Shown: positions 1 to 7,675, numbered from the stretch's first letter. The stretch is DNA of 32,428 nucleotides from Bacteroidota bacterium (GCA_947460255.1 CANHIS010000033.1:1-32428), one strand, 5' to 3'. Numbers and translations: made by a program. The notes: generated by a model from the sequence alone, not told the origin.

Positions 1-307
1 CGTTTAAAATGAACGTGTACGGACCTGGTAAACAGCTTTTCATCAACTTAAAGATGTGCGTGTCTACTTGCTTCGAATAATCAGTTAAACGAGAAAGATC
101 ATCGAATACAAAAGAGAAATCGGCTTTTTCAACCTTGATTCCTTTCAACTTTGCAACGCGCTCTACAGCCTTTGACTTGTTGATGTCGCATCCAAAAGAG
201 TACACACCGTCGGTTGGATAAATGATCACGCCTCCATCACGCAATACATCAATTACTTTTTGCAACTGACGTAAATCGGGAGTGATGTGATGAATGCGTA
301 TGAGCAT
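1..307 (-). CDS. L-threonylcarbamoyladenylate synthase (Sua5/YciO/YrdC family), 3' part cut off by window edge
   Basis: The first ~102 codons of a minus-strand gene that runs off the left edge. The protein starts [20 protein letters not shown] and contains IIYPTDGVYSFGCDI, then ADFSFVFDDLSRLTDYS and LPGPYTFIL, which is the nucleotide/threonine-binding N-terminal pattern of the Sua5/YciO/YrdC fold. Family members make threonylcarbamoyl-AMP from threonine, bicarbonate and ATP for the t6A modification of ANN-decoding tRNAs in the cytoplasm. The DFSF and PGPYTFIL wording is closer to the YciO subgroup than to classic TsaC, so the exact role is less certain than the fold. Its ATG shares one base with the transaldolase stop codon (TAATG), so the two are probably translationally coupled. 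Confidence 0.85.
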   Translation of the reverse strand, partial: MLIRIHHITPDLRQLQKVIDVLRDGGVIIYPTDGVYSFGCDINKSKAVERVAKLKGIKVEKADFSFVFDDLSRLTDYSKQVDTHIFKLMKSCLPGPYTFILN

Positions 308-963
308 TAACCGTTCACTTTTTTATAGTCGGCGAGAAACTTTTCCAAGCCAATATCGGTAAGTGGATGCTTCAACAAATCGGTAATTACATTGAGCGGA
401 CAAGTTGCTACATCGGCGCCAATTTCTGCGCATTCCATGATGTGCATTGTATGGCGAATGGATGCAGCTAAGATTTGAGTTTCGTAACCATAGTTGTCGT
501 AAATCTTGCGGATTTTTTCGATCAGTTCAACGCCGTATGAACTCACATCATCCAAACGACCCAAAAAAGGAGAAACATAAGTTGCACCTGCTTTGGCAGC
601 CAATAATGCCTGGCCAGCAGAAAAAACCAAAGTACAATTGGTACGAATTCCTTTGCCACTGAAATACTTGATGGCCTTGATGCCGTCTTTTGTCATCGGA
701 ACTTTCACCACAATTTGTGGGTGCAATGATGCCAAGTTTTCTCCTTCACGAACCATTCCATCGAAATCTGTGGAGATCACTTCAGCACTTACATCACCTT
801 CAACGATATTGCAGATATCAACATAATGCTGCATAATTTTATCGTTTCCGCTAATCCCTTCTTTGGCCATGAGGCTTGGGTTGGTAGTTACTCCGTCGAG
901 AACGCCAAGGTCTTGTGCTTCACGGATTTGATCAAGGTTTGCTGTGTCGATAAAAAATTTCAT
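307..963 (-). CDS. Transaldolase / fructose-6-phosphate aldolase-like (small, ~218 aa)
   Basis: A 218-residue cytoplasmic class I aldolase of the small transaldolase (TalC/FSA) subfamily, which transfers a dihydroxyacetone unit between sugar phosphates in the non-oxidative pentose phosphate pathway. The protein begins [16 protein letters not shown] and has the family motif GVTTNPSL near residue 25; VVKVPMT carries the Schiff-base lysine (about K87). Later it has NCTLVFS and [11 protein letters not shown]. The open frame extends upstream to 1032, but the MKFFIDTAN start fits the family and a TAnnTTTG element lies inside the extension at 985-992, so 963 is chosen. It lies directly upstream of and overlaps the YciO/Sua5 gene. 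The sequence alone does not separate transaldolase from fructose-6-phosphate aldolase activity. Confidence 0.92.
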   Translation of the reverse strand: MKFFIDTANLDQIREAQDLGVLDGVTTNPSLMAKEGISGNDKIMQHYVDICNIVEGDVSAEVISTDFDGMVREGENLASLHPQIVVKVPMTKDGIKAIKYFSGKGIRTNCTLVFSAGQALLAAKAGATYVSPFLGRLDDVSSYGVELIEKIRKIYDNYGYETQILAASIRHTMHIMECAEIGADVATCPLNVITDLLKHPLTDIGLEKFLADYKKVNG

Positions 964-984
964 GGGTCGATTCGTTTGGAGGCG

Positions 985-992
985 CAAAAGTA
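985..992 (-). promoter_or_regulatory. Candidate -7 element of the transaldolase gene
   Basis: The minus strand reads TACTTTTG, an exact match to the Bacteroidota -7 consensus TAnnTTTG, about 22 bases before the transaldolase ATG. No clear TTTG is found at the -33 position, so the call rests on the -7 box and its position. Confidence 0.45.
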
Positions 993-1123
993 AGCACTTC
1001 GGCTGTGTAATGGAAGGAAAACTTCCAAGCATTTTTCAAAAATCCAAACTTTGGGCAGAAAGCTACATTTTCGGAGTATTTTCAGACATTTGCCATCAAG
1101 AACCTTTGCTAATTTGCTTCATC

Positions 1124-1465
1124 ATGGCTAAGCCGAAAGACCGAATCAATATCGTATACTCGACCAATCCCAATTTCAGCTACCAAACCGAGCCCGATGA
1201 AGAGCCTGAAACACTTCCACCAGCACAGCAGCAGCTTAAAATCATGCTGGATAAAAAAGCAAGAGCGGGCAAACAGGTTACGCTAATTGCTGGATTTATT
1301 GGCAAATCAGAAGACCTTGAAACCCTTGCAAAAACACTCAAAAACCTCTGTGGTTCGGGTGGAAGTGCAAAAGACAACGAGATTTTGGTTCAAGGCGATC
1401 ACCGCGAAAAAATCATCACCTATTTAACATCAAAAAGCTATAAAGCAAAAAAGATAGGAGGTTAG
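1124..1465 (+). CDS. SUI1/YciH-type translation initiation factor homologue
   Basis: A 113-residue protein starting MAKPKDRINIVYSTNPNFSY. The C-terminal half (about residues 40-110) is an eIF1/SUI1 domain: RAGKQVTLIAGFIG, then LKNLCGSGGSAKDNEILVQG and a final IITYLTSKSYKAKKIGG, close to the GGS-x-K-x-G pattern of bacterial YciH. Eukaryotic eIF1 controls start-codon selection; bacterial YciH proteins bind the small ribosomal subunit, and their role is less settled. The frame is open back to 944, but that upstream part overlaps the divergent transaldolase gene and has no family similarity, so the internal ATG is used. Its stop region overlaps the convergent bshA end by four bases. Confidence 0.88.
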   Translation: MAKPKDRINIVYSTNPNFSYQTEPDEEPETLPPAQQQLKIMLDKKARAGKQVTLIAGFIGKSEDLETLAKTLKNLCGSGGSAKDNEILVQGDHREKIITYLTSKSYKAKKIGG

Positions 1466-2595
1466 TTGAGTGGTAAACCGGTTAATCGAGAATACATCTG
1501 TTCATACATCGGCAAAATGGCTTTTTCGGAAAACATAGCAGCTCTCAATTTTGCTTGCTCTCCAAATTTTTGAAGCATAGCAGGGTCTTTCAATAGATTC
1601 ATGGCATTCTGGGCCATATCGTCAATGTCGCCCACATTACTTAAAAAGCCACTATAACCCTGCAAATTCACTTCTGGAATTCCGCCAGTGTTGGTAGAAA
1701 TCACAGGTACTCCTGATGCCATCGCCTCCAAAGAAGACAGGCCAAAACTCTCCGATTCGGAAGTCAAAAGGAACAAATCCGACATGCACAGAATTCGCTC
1801 GATCGCTTTCGTTTTTCCTAAGAAAATCACATCATTGATCACTCCAAGTTCGCGTGCCAAGTTTTCCACGTTACTGCGTTCTGGACCATCTCCAGCCAGC
1901 AGAAGTTTTGATGGAATTTCACGGTGTACTTTTTCGAAAACCTTCACTACATCTGCGATTCTCTTTACGGGCCGAAAATTCGAAATGTGCGTGAGTATCA
2001 TTTCCCCGTTTGGGGCATAGGTACTTTTATAGCATTGATCGTAAACTTTCCCATAATTGTCGAGATCAATAAAATTCGGGATCACTTCAATTTCGCGATT
2101 CACCGAGAAATACTCCAATGTGTCTTTTCTCAAACTATCCGAAACCGCAGTTACGCCGTCGCTCATATTTATGGCAAATTCAATCACTGGTCTGTAGGAT
2201 GGATCACGCCCAACCAAAGTGATATCTGTACCGTGCAAAGTGGTAATAAATGGAATATTCTTGCCGCGCGATTTGAGAATTTCTCTCGCCAAAAATGCAG
2301 CCGAAGCGTGCGGAATGGCATAATGCACGTGCAATAAATCTAAGTCTTGGTGCATCACAACATCCACCAATTTAGAAGTCAAAGAAATTTCATAAGGGAG
2401 GAATTCGAATAGTGGATAATTCGCCACAGGAACTTCATGATAGAATAAGTTTCCTGAAAAAGTATCCAATCGAAACGGCTGACTATAAGAAATAAAATGC
2501 ACTTGATGTCCTTTTGCAGCCAACGCAATGCCTAATTCGGTAGCTACAACGCCACTTCCACCAAAGGTGGGATAGCAAACAATTCCTATTCTCAT
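1462..2595 (-). CDS. bshA: N-acetyl-alpha-D-glucosaminyl L-malate synthase BshA (bacillithiol biosynthesis)
   Basis: A 377-residue GT4-family, GT-B fold glycosyltransferase. BshA joins GlcNAc from UDP-GlcNAc to L-malate, the first step of bacillithiol synthesis. The N-terminus MRIGIVCYPTFGGSGVVATE is the BshA hallmark, followed by VPVANYPLFEFLPYEISLTSK and HVHYAIPHASAAFLA. The C-terminal donor-binding domain carries SESESFGLSSLEAMASGVPV (about residues 278-297), the E-x7-E motif, and TNTGGIPEV. Length is standard. BshB and BshC are not in the window. Its ATG overlaps the stop of the upstream retropepsin-like gene (ATGA), so the two are co-transcribed and probably coupled. Confidence 0.93.
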   Translation of the reverse strand: MRIGIVCYPTFGGSGVVATELGIALAAKGHQVHFISYSQPFRLDTFSGNLFYHEVPVANYPLFEFLPYEISLTSKLVDVVMHQDLDLLHVHYAIPHASAAFLAREILKSRGKNIPFITTLHGTDITLVGRDPSYRPVIEFAINMSDGVTAVSDSLRKDTLEYFSVNREIEVIPNFIDLDNYGKVYDQCYKSTYAPNGEMILTHISNFRPVKRIADVVKVFEKVHREIPSKLLLAGDGPERSNVENLARELGVINDVIFLGKTKAIERILCMSDLFLLTSESESFGLSSLEAMASGVPVISTNTGGIPEVNLQGYSGFLSNVGDIDDMAQNAMNLLKDPAMLQKFGEQAKLRAAMFSEKAILPMYEQMYSRLTGLPLN

Positions 2596-3023
2596 GATTC
2601 TTCGATGTTAAAATGGAGCATGGAAGCTTGAAAGTCGATCAGGGCATTGTATTCCAACATGAGGTCGCTGCCCAAAACGCCATCAAATGGTTCAAAACCA
2701 AGAGCCACATAAGAAGCATTCACGTGGGAAAGATCCAACACAAGAACTGGCAGATTGTTGATTTTTAAATCGCCCAAACGCAACGATGAAAGTTTGGCCG
2801 TTGCGCCCGGAAAAGAATTGGTGCCTAAGCCAGTTGTTAATGCATTGGATTGCTGAATCTCTTGATTTGGGAACAGTTCCTCCATTCGTGTTTTGTCGAA
2901 AACAGTTCTTGAAGCTCCTGTATCTACAATCAAACGTACTTTTCGTCGGCCTGCTTTGGCTTCAACAAGAAGATGCACACCATCGTCCTCTATAAGCATC
3001 AATTGAATCGGCAGGCTGATCAT
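2592..3023 (-). CDS. Retropepsin-like aspartyl protease family protein
   Basis: A 143-residue protein with one retroviral-type aspartyl protease domain. The catalytic triad motif is LIVDTGASRTVFD (D34-T35-G36), and the second hydrophobic-hydrophobic-Gly element is FDGVLGSDLMLEYNALIDF near residues 113-131. A single DTG motif implies an active homodimer, as known for clan AA enzymes. There is no signal peptide or membrane segment, so it is predicted cytoplasmic; the substrate is unknown. The gene sits between mdh and bshA and overlaps bshA by four bases. Its ATG lies only a few bases after the U-tract of the mdh terminator hairpin. Confidence 0.8.
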   Translation of the reverse strand: MISLPIQLMLIEDDGVHLLVEAKAGRRKVRLIVDTGASRTVFDKTRMEELFPNQEIQQSNALTTGLGTNSFPGATAKLSSLRLGDLKINNLPVLVLDLSHVNASYVALGFEPFDGVLGSDLMLEYNALIDFQASMLHFNIEES

Positions 3024-3029
3024 GGGTAT

Positions 3030-3051
3030 AAAAAAAGGGGCCGGAGCCCCT
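3030..3051 (-). terminator. Intrinsic terminator of mdh, abutting the next gene
   Basis: On the minus strand a 6-bp stem AGGGGC/GCCCCT with loop TCCG is followed by seven T residues. It lies just after the mdh stop and about six bases before the ATG of the retropepsin-like gene, so it could also attenuate that gene. Confidence 0.75.
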
Positions 3052-3070
3052 GTATTTGTTAAAGATGAAA

Positions 3071-4015
3071 TTAAGCAGTGGCTGATTTGGCCATTGCATC
3101 GTAAACGTCCATTACCTCTTTTACGGCAGCAGCACTGTCGTTTAGAAGTTTCTTTTCGTCGTCGTTCAATTTAAGCTCGATAATTTCTTCGATTCCATTT
3201 TTACCTAGTTTCACTGGAACGCCTAAGTAAATATTGTTGAGGCCGTATTCGCCGTTCAACAATGCACAACAAGGGAATATTCTTTTTTGGTCGCGAACGA
3301 TTGCTTCCACCATTTGAGCAGCAGCAGCTCCAGGAGCATACCAAGCTGAAGTTCCCATAAGGTTTACCAATTCTCCACCACCTTTTTTGGTGCGTTCGAT
3401 GATTGCCTCTAATTTGTCGGCATCAATCAATTCGGTTACTGGAATCCCAGAAACTGTTGTGTAACGTGGAAGCGGAACCATTGTATCACCATGCCCACCA
3501 AGAAGCATCGCTTGAATATCCTTTGGAGAAACATTCAATGCTTCAGCCAAGAATGCACGGTAGCGAGCTGTATCGAGAATACCAGCCATACCGAAAACCT
3601 TGCGAGAATCAACCTTAGCAGTTAGGTAAGCTACATAAGTCATTACATCCAATGGATTCGAAACCACGATGATGATTGCATCAGGAGAATGTGCAATTAC
3701 GTTATCAGTTACCGATTTTACAATGCCAGCGTTAGTTGCTATTAAGTCGTCGCGGCTCATACCAGGCTTGCGAGGAAGCCCAGAAGTGATAACCACTACT
3801 GCTGAACCAGCTGTTTTTGAATAATCGTTAGTGTAACCTACAATGCGAGAGTCATATAGATTAATTGGAGCTGTTTGCCACATATCGAGCGACTTCCCTT
3901 CCGAAAGGCCGTCCTTGATATCGATTAGTACAACTTCATTTGCGAGTTCTTTCTCTGCAATAACATTCGCGCAGGTTGCCCCAACATTTCCTGCACCAAT
4001 TACCGTAATTTTCAT
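3071..4015 (-). CDS. mdh: Malate dehydrogenase (LDH-like type), NAD-dependent
   Basis: A 314-residue cytoplasmic enzyme of the lactate/malate dehydrogenase superfamily that interconverts malate and oxaloacetate in the TCA cycle. Visible parts: the Rossmann motif VIGAGNVGATCA (residues 5-16); LIDIKDG, with Asp32 at the end of beta-2 indicating NAD; GLPRKPGMSRDDLIATN with the substrate-loop Arg82 and Arg88; D148 and R151 in GILDTARYRAF; and the catalytic His175 in GGHGDTMVPL. Arg82, where LDH has Gln, supports malate as substrate. The gene is divergent from the MscS-type channel with about 90 bases between them and ends in its own terminator. Confidence 0.95.
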   Translation of the reverse strand: MKITVIGAGNVGATCANVIAEKELANEVVLIDIKDGLSEGKSLDMWQTAPINLYDSRIVGYTNDYSKTAGSAVVVITSGLPRKPGMSRDDLIATNAGIVKSVTDNVIAHSPDAIIIVVSNPLDVMTYVAYLTAKVDSRKVFGMAGILDTARYRAFLAEALNVSPKDIQAMLLGGHGDTMVPLPRYTTVSGIPVTELIDADKLEAIIERTKKGGGELVNLMGTSAWYAPGAAAAQMVEAIVRDQKRIFPCCALLNGEYGLNNIYLGVPVKLGKNGIEEIIELKLNDDEKKLLNDSAAAVKEVMDVYDAMAKSATA

Positions 4016-4096
4016 GATGTGTGATTTTTTTATTTCAAGTGAAATGCGGCGCTAAATTAGAAATTCATTCAATGTTTAGGTGCATGCAGGAACAAT

Positions 4097-4104
4097 TACT
4101 TTTG
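4097..4104 (+). promoter_or_regulatory. Candidate -7 element next to the MscS-type gene start
   Basis: TACTTTTG matches TAnnTTTG exactly and ends only four bases before the ATG at 4109. With usual -7 geometry, transcription would begin at or very close to the A of the ATG, which implies a leaderless mRNA. The -33 region is weak (TTTA, 18 bases upstream). Confidence 0.4.
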
Positions 4105-4108
4105 TAAA

Positions 4109-4954
4109 ATGGCATTGAGCAAAAATCTTTACAAAAGGATATTTCTTTTATCGGCAATTCTAATCATTGTAGAACTTATCTATGTAGGTATTCGACGCGA
4201 ATTCATTGCAATTGATTCGATATTTTTAAGCATCATCGAACTCGTTCTCACACTTATTATTTCTCTTTTGGTGGTTACCGTAGTGCTCCGTTTCACCCAA
4301 AACAAAGTGTGGACAATGTTCGAGCAAGAAATGGAGGTTGAGCAGCGAATCATTATTTCAAAACTGTATTCGGTAAGTCTATACACCATTGCATTAATAA
4401 TCACCTTTTGGAAAGCAGGCGTTTCTTTAGGAAACATTACCATTTTCGTGGGTTTAATTGCCACCGGTTTTGCATTTGCCATTAGAGATTTACTACTGTC
4501 GTTTTTTGCTTGGTTCATCATTCTCAATAAGAAGCCTTTTCAAATGGGCGACTACATTCGGTTGGGCGACGATATGGGCTTGGTAACGCGCATCGGAACT
4601 TTTTTTTTCACACTCGAACAAGCACGAAGTCCTGAATTTATAAAAGTACCCAACAGCTTGGTTCTTGGAAAAAGTGTGAGGAACTTAGGTGAAGGAAGCT
4701 TTACGCAAGAACTACTGTTTCCAATAAAGTCGCTACCCGACGATTATTCTGTTAATCTGCATGAGATTTTGATTTTTATAAAATCGAGAACCAAATTCAA
4801 AGACTTTTTAAAAGCAACAATATCAACTGATCAAACACACTGGTATATAAAAATAGAGTACCAAACTTCCTTCGAGCAGGATTACTTAAAGGCGGTAATC
4901 ACAGCCGAAATCTTTAGAGTTTTCAGAGAGCATGTAAAAATGACTCAGCAATAA
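4109..4954 (+). CDS. MscS-family mechanosensitive ion channel protein
   Basis: A 281-residue inner-membrane protein. About three hydrophobic helices occupy the first ~145 residues (near 12-27, 37-60, 90-106 and the pore-like stretch 108-143). The MscS core follows: GLIATGFAFAIRDLLLSFFA, then FQMGDYIRLGDDMGLVTRIG, the beta-domain with its GxV turn, and VPNSLVLGKSVRNL. MscS channels open under membrane tension and release solutes during osmotic downshock. The protein is close to MscS core length, with a short C-terminal alpha/beta domain and no extra regulatory domain. The gene is divergent from mdh. No clear Shine-Dalgarno sequence is present; the -7-like box just before the ATG suggests a leaderless start. 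Confidence 0.85.
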   Translation: MALSKNLYKRIFLLSAILIIVELIYVGIRREFIAIDSIFLSIIELVLTLIISLLVVTVVLRFTQNKVWTMFEQEMEVEQRIIISKLYSVSLYTIALIITFWKAGVSLGNITIFVGLIATGFAFAIRDLLLSFFAWFIILNKKPFQMGDYIRLGDDMGLVTRIGTFFFTLEQARSPEFIKVPNSLVLGKSVRNLGEGSFTQELLFPIKSLPDDYSVNLHEILIFIKSRTKFKDFLKATISTDQTHWYIKIEYQTSFEQDYLKAVITAEIFRVFREHVKMTQQ

Positions 4955-5491
4955 TTTTCTAGAGTTTAAATTTCTTTCCTCGATTCTCGAGGGATGATTT
5001 GAATTCGGCAAGAGACAATTTGATCGTTCATCAACTAAAATTTCTCAAACATTCGTCGGGCTTGGCTTAACATCTCGGTTGAAGCCCAGCAACCTGAACT
5101 ACAAGTACAGTATTTACCTCATGGAAGATTGTATGGCATTGATTTCAAACTTCATTGTGCAGTAATCCTATGAAAATTTTGAGTTCGGCTTAACAAGTTT
5201 ATTGGTATTCCCAACCACCAACTTTTGCTATTCGACATGCACAGAACAAAACGTAAAAACGATGATTGAATGTGGGATTTACAAAACTCAAATTGAATCT
5301 GCACAGGCATCGAAGTAAGAAGTTCCCATTTAGAACAACATTAAATCGACATGATTAATCTACCAGTAAACCCACTAGAACACTGCACATTTTCTGCAGT
5401 TTCATTAATTATTGAAGTTCACAATGTGATGTAGAGTATTTAATAGATTTGGTTTGTTTAGATTTTAAATCTTTCGCTATTTTACCGAAAC

Positions 5492-5520
5492 AAGAGCATC
5501 AATAAGAAAACGATGCTTTT
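5492..5520 (+). promoter_or_regulatory. Terminator-like hairpin in the response-regulator leader
   Basis: AAGAGCATC pairs with GATGCTTTT (nine pairs, one G-U) around the loop AATAAGAAAAC. A short T-run forms its 3' side. It sits 60 bases before the response-regulator ATG and could be a weak terminator of an upstream transcript or an attenuator. Confidence 0.4.
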
Positions 5521-5539
5521 GGCTAATTCCTAACCTAAT

Positions 5540-5564
5540 GAAACCGTTGGTGTGTTTCGGTTTC
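5540..5564 (+). promoter_or_regulatory. Hairpin directly upstream of the response-regulator start
   Basis: A perfect 7-bp stem GAAACCG/CGGTTTC with the 11-base loop TTGGTGTGTTT ends 16 bases before the ATG at 5581. Its position could affect ribosome access. No known riboswitch class is recognised. Confidence 0.4.
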
Positions 5565-5580
5565 AGACGAATTTAAGTTT

Positions 5581-6003
5581 ATGAAAATGAGTGACGAGAC
5601 AAAAATTTTCATCGTAGAAGATGAGCCTTTCTTCGCAAACCTGATCAATTACGATTTGGAAGCGAACTATTATGATGGTATTAAAGTATTTTTCAATGGT
5701 GAAGAAGCTATTGAAAATTTGAAACTAAAACCACGTGTTGTAATTCTAGACCACCAGCTCCCTGGAATGAGCGGCTTAGAAGTCCTTCAAAAAATCAAAG
5801 CTTTTGATCCAGATATTCATGTAATTTTTCTTTCTGGCACTGGGCCGGGTGTTGCTATCTCTGCGTTTAAAATGGGCGCTCATGATTTCATCGAAAAGAG
5901 TGAAAACGCTTTCAATGAAGTAAGAGCTCTCTTGAAAAAGATTTTCAGTGAAGAAGGCGAAAAAGAAATCAAGGTAAAGAATTACCCTGGGCACGAAGAA
6001 TAA
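5581..6003 (+). CDS. Stand-alone (single-domain) response regulator
   Basis: A 140-residue CheY-like receiver without an output domain. The acidic pocket is in FIVEDEP (E13, D14), the phospho-acceptor is D57 in VVILDHQLPGMSG, the switch serine is S85 in IFLSGTG, and the conserved lysine is K106 in HDFIEKS. The tail after residue ~120 is charged and ends KVKNYPGHEE. Single-domain regulators act in phosphorelays or by protein contact; no histidine kinase is encoded nearby, so the partner must lie elsewhere. A second ATG at 5587 (MSDETK) is an equally good start. The gene is isolated, follows two leader hairpins and ends in a strong terminator shared with the convergent gene A. Confidence 0.9.
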   Translation: MKMSDETKIFIVEDEPFFANLINYDLEANYYDGIKVFFNGEEAIENLKLKPRVVILDHQLPGMSGLEVLQKIKAFDPDIHVIFLSGTGPGVAISAFKMGAHDFIEKSENAFNEVRALLKKIFSEEGEKEIKVKNYPGHEE

Positions 6004-6024
6004 ACTCTTCATTTTTATCGCATC

Positions 6025-6063
6025 AAAAAACCTTCGATCAATTAAAGTCGAAGGTTTTTTTTT
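6025..6063 (+). terminator. Intrinsic terminator of the response-regulator gene (possibly bidirectional)
   Basis: A 13-bp stem AAAAAACCTTCGA/TCGAAGGTTTTTT with a 10-base loop, followed by more T residues. The A-run on the 5' side also gives a T-tract on the minus strand. Confidence 0.85.
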
Positions 6064-6074
6064 GAACTGCGCAC

Positions 6075-6113
6075 AAAAACAAAGGGCAGTTTTCTTGAGA
6101 AAACTGCCCTTTG
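6075..6113 (-). terminator. Intrinsic terminator of gene A
   Basis: A perfect 15-bp stem (CAAAGGGCAGTTTTC and its complement) around a 4-base loop lies 20 bases beyond the gene A stop. On the minus strand it is followed by a short T-run. Confidence 0.85.
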
Positions 6114-6133
6114 AAAATCAATAGGATTTACAA

Positions 6134-7621
6134 TTAGTTCTTGATCAAACGGTCAACAGTTTTGTAACCATTCGCATCAACCGATACTGTGTAAACTCCA
6201 GCAGGTAAGTGTGCTACCGAAATCTCAACGTTCACGCTAGTATTCGCAGAAGCATTAACTGATTCTTGAACTACCACACGGCCAGTAATATCGAACATGC
6301 GAACTACATAATTTTGATCTGTTGAAGCTGTTTCGATATTTACATTCACGCGATCGTTTGAAGGGTTTGGAAAAAGCCCCATAAAAAACACACCTGCATC
6401 TTCATCAGGATAGTTGTTTTGATCGTAAAGACCATATCTTCCATCATTAAGACCAGCGCATCCATAACCGAATACTGCGTCTACATCATATCCGTCTGCC
6501 GAACCTGGGAATTTGTTGCTAGATTTAATAGACTTGTCGATGATACGTAAAAAACGCAATGTTCCACCAGGCATTCCATTGATGTCTAATTTTCCATCAC
6601 GGCAAAGACGACCAGAACCACCAAGATATGCATCATCAGGTTCGTTTGAAGAAGGATCTGCAGCCAACAAAGTAAAGTTTACTCCGTCGTTTGATCCCCA
6701 GAATTCAGCAATTTCAGGATAGTTTGCGCAATTACGGGTAGCATTATCACCGAAAGTAGTCTCAAATACCTCAAGATCAGCGCCCATTCTATCCACAATT
6801 GTGTAGTAGAATTCGAGAGTGATTTGGCCTTCAGTTACATCAGCAGTTGAAGCTTTGTCAAAACCTAAAGACACAAACATCGGGGCTTGAGCAACATCGC
6901 TTCCTGAAGTTGAACCAACAGCTTTGTTCGGATCGCGGCGGTTCAATGCCGGAAGGTTGCTATTTCCTTTGATTGTTCCAACAATGTAATTGCTGAAAGC
7001 ATTTGCGAAACGAGGTCCACTAAGATCCATCAAAGGAACTATGTTAGAGAGATAATTGGCTTTTACACCATCCACATCATAGCCATCAGCTTCTGGCGAA
7101 AAGGCCGCATTGGGAGATGCATCTACAATTTTTACAAACATTGCCCATGGCATTGCATCAGGCAATTCGATGTTTAGATTCTGACAGCCATTGTCAACCA
7201 CTTGCAACCAGCTACAACCGTCTTGCGAAATGAAAACATCAGCAAATTCTTGCCAAGTAGCACAAGCTGGCGTGTTGTAGGAAGTTTCAAAAATCTGAAG
7301 ATCAACTCCTTCTCCACGACCAAATGGCTGTGAAAAACCAAGAATCATTTCTCCACCAAAACCGAGCGAAGTGAAGTTTACTGTTGATGAGTTTCCAGCA
7401 ACTTCGCCAAAATCAACATCACTTTCTTGTGGTGTTCCGTTGGCATTGTTTTCATCGTCGCGCGCATCCGGAATTGCACCAAGACCATCTGCTGTTGTAC
7501 CTGGAGTGTAACTAACTACCGTTGTTGGATACAATGGTTGAGCAATTAAGCTACCAGCACTAATACCCAGAAACGCTACTATAGACGCAACTGGCAATCT
7601 TAAATTTGTTAAGGTTTTCAT
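6134..7621 (-). CDS. Secreted two-module protein with T9SS type A sorting domain (paralogue A)
   Basis: A 495-residue secreted protein. Residues 1-28 form a signal peptide ending SAGSLIAQ. Two copies of the module shared by the whole array follow: about 33-190 (FTSLGFGGEMILGF, EADGYDVDGV) and 212-389 (MFVSLGF, DLEVFETTFG, YPEIAEFWGSNDG, GSADGYDVDAV). The C-terminus (about 415-495) is a T9SS sorting domain with LFPNPSNDRVNVNI, FDITGRVV and LPAGVYTVSVD. The first module carries an insertion (about residues 53-78) absent from the others. T9SS cargo is exported across the outer membrane and either anchored or released. The modules look like beta-sandwiches with Asp-rich loops; ligand and function are unknown. 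This is the most divergent of the four paralogues. Confidence 0.85.
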   Translation of the reverse strand: MKTLTNLRLPVASIVAFLGISAGSLIAQPLYPTTVVSYTPGTTADGLGAIPDARDDENNANGTPQESDVDFGEVAGNSSTVNFTSLGFGGEMILGFSQPFGRGEGVDLQIFETSYNTPACATWQEFADVFISQDGCSWLQVVDNGCQNLNIELPDAMPWAMFVKIVDASPNAAFSPEADGYDVDGVKANYLSNIVPLMDLSGPRFANAFSNYIVGTIKGNSNLPALNRRDPNKAVGSTSGSDVAQAPMFVSLGFDKASTADVTEGQITLEFYYTIVDRMGADLEVFETTFGDNATRNCANYPEIAEFWGSNDGVNFTLLAADPSSNEPDDAYLGGSGRLCRDGKLDINGMPGGTLRFLRIIDKSIKSSNKFPGSADGYDVDAVFGYGCAGLNDGRYGLYDQNNYPDEDAGVFFMGLFPNPSNDRVNVNIETASTDQNYVVRMFDITGRVVVQESVNASANTSVNVEISVAHLPAGVYTVSVDANGYKTVDRLIKN

Positions 7622-7644
7622 AATGAATTTGGTTTAAAGACAAA

Positions 7645-7675
7645 CAAACCTAAATATTTGACATTAATCTTACAA
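7645..7675 (-). promoter_or_regulatory. Promoter of gene A
   Basis: The minus strand reads TTG, a 20-base spacer, then TAGGTTTG, matching the Bacteroidota TTTG/TAnnTTTG pattern with normal spacing. The -7 box ends 23 bases before the ATG. Confidence 0.6.

Larger units (their letters stand above)
4955..5580. other. 626-base gap without a recognisable gene
   Basis: No open frame over 60 codons lies wholly inside this stretch on either strand, and I recognise no broken gene. It contains a small perfect hairpin CCTCGA-TTC-TCGAGG at 4978-4992 just after the channel gene, without a T-tract. A GGGCTT/AAGCCC inverted repeat near 5070-5100 is followed by AGCAACCTG. Two hairpins lie near the right end (listed separately). 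A small RNA or an old decayed gene is possible but not shown. Confidence 0.6.

Noticed and set aside
944-1123. Upstream extension of the SUI1-like frame
   Set aside because: It overlaps the start of the divergent transaldolase gene and has no family similarity; the start at 1124 gives normal length.
4180-4527. Minus-strand frame of 115 codons
   Set aside because: Entirely antisense to the MscS-type channel, with no recognisable domain.
4978-4992. CCTCGA-TTC-TCGAGG hairpin after the channel gene
   Set aside because: No T-run follows on either strand and the loop is only three bases; kept only as a note in the gap description.
5065-5110. S-box (SAM-I riboswitch)-like string: GGGCTTGGC ... TGAAGCCCAGCAACCTG
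   Set aside because: The GAAGCC-GCAACC part resembles the SAM-I core, but the GGTGCTAATTCC-like second half, the P1 stem and a methionine-related gene downstream are all missing.
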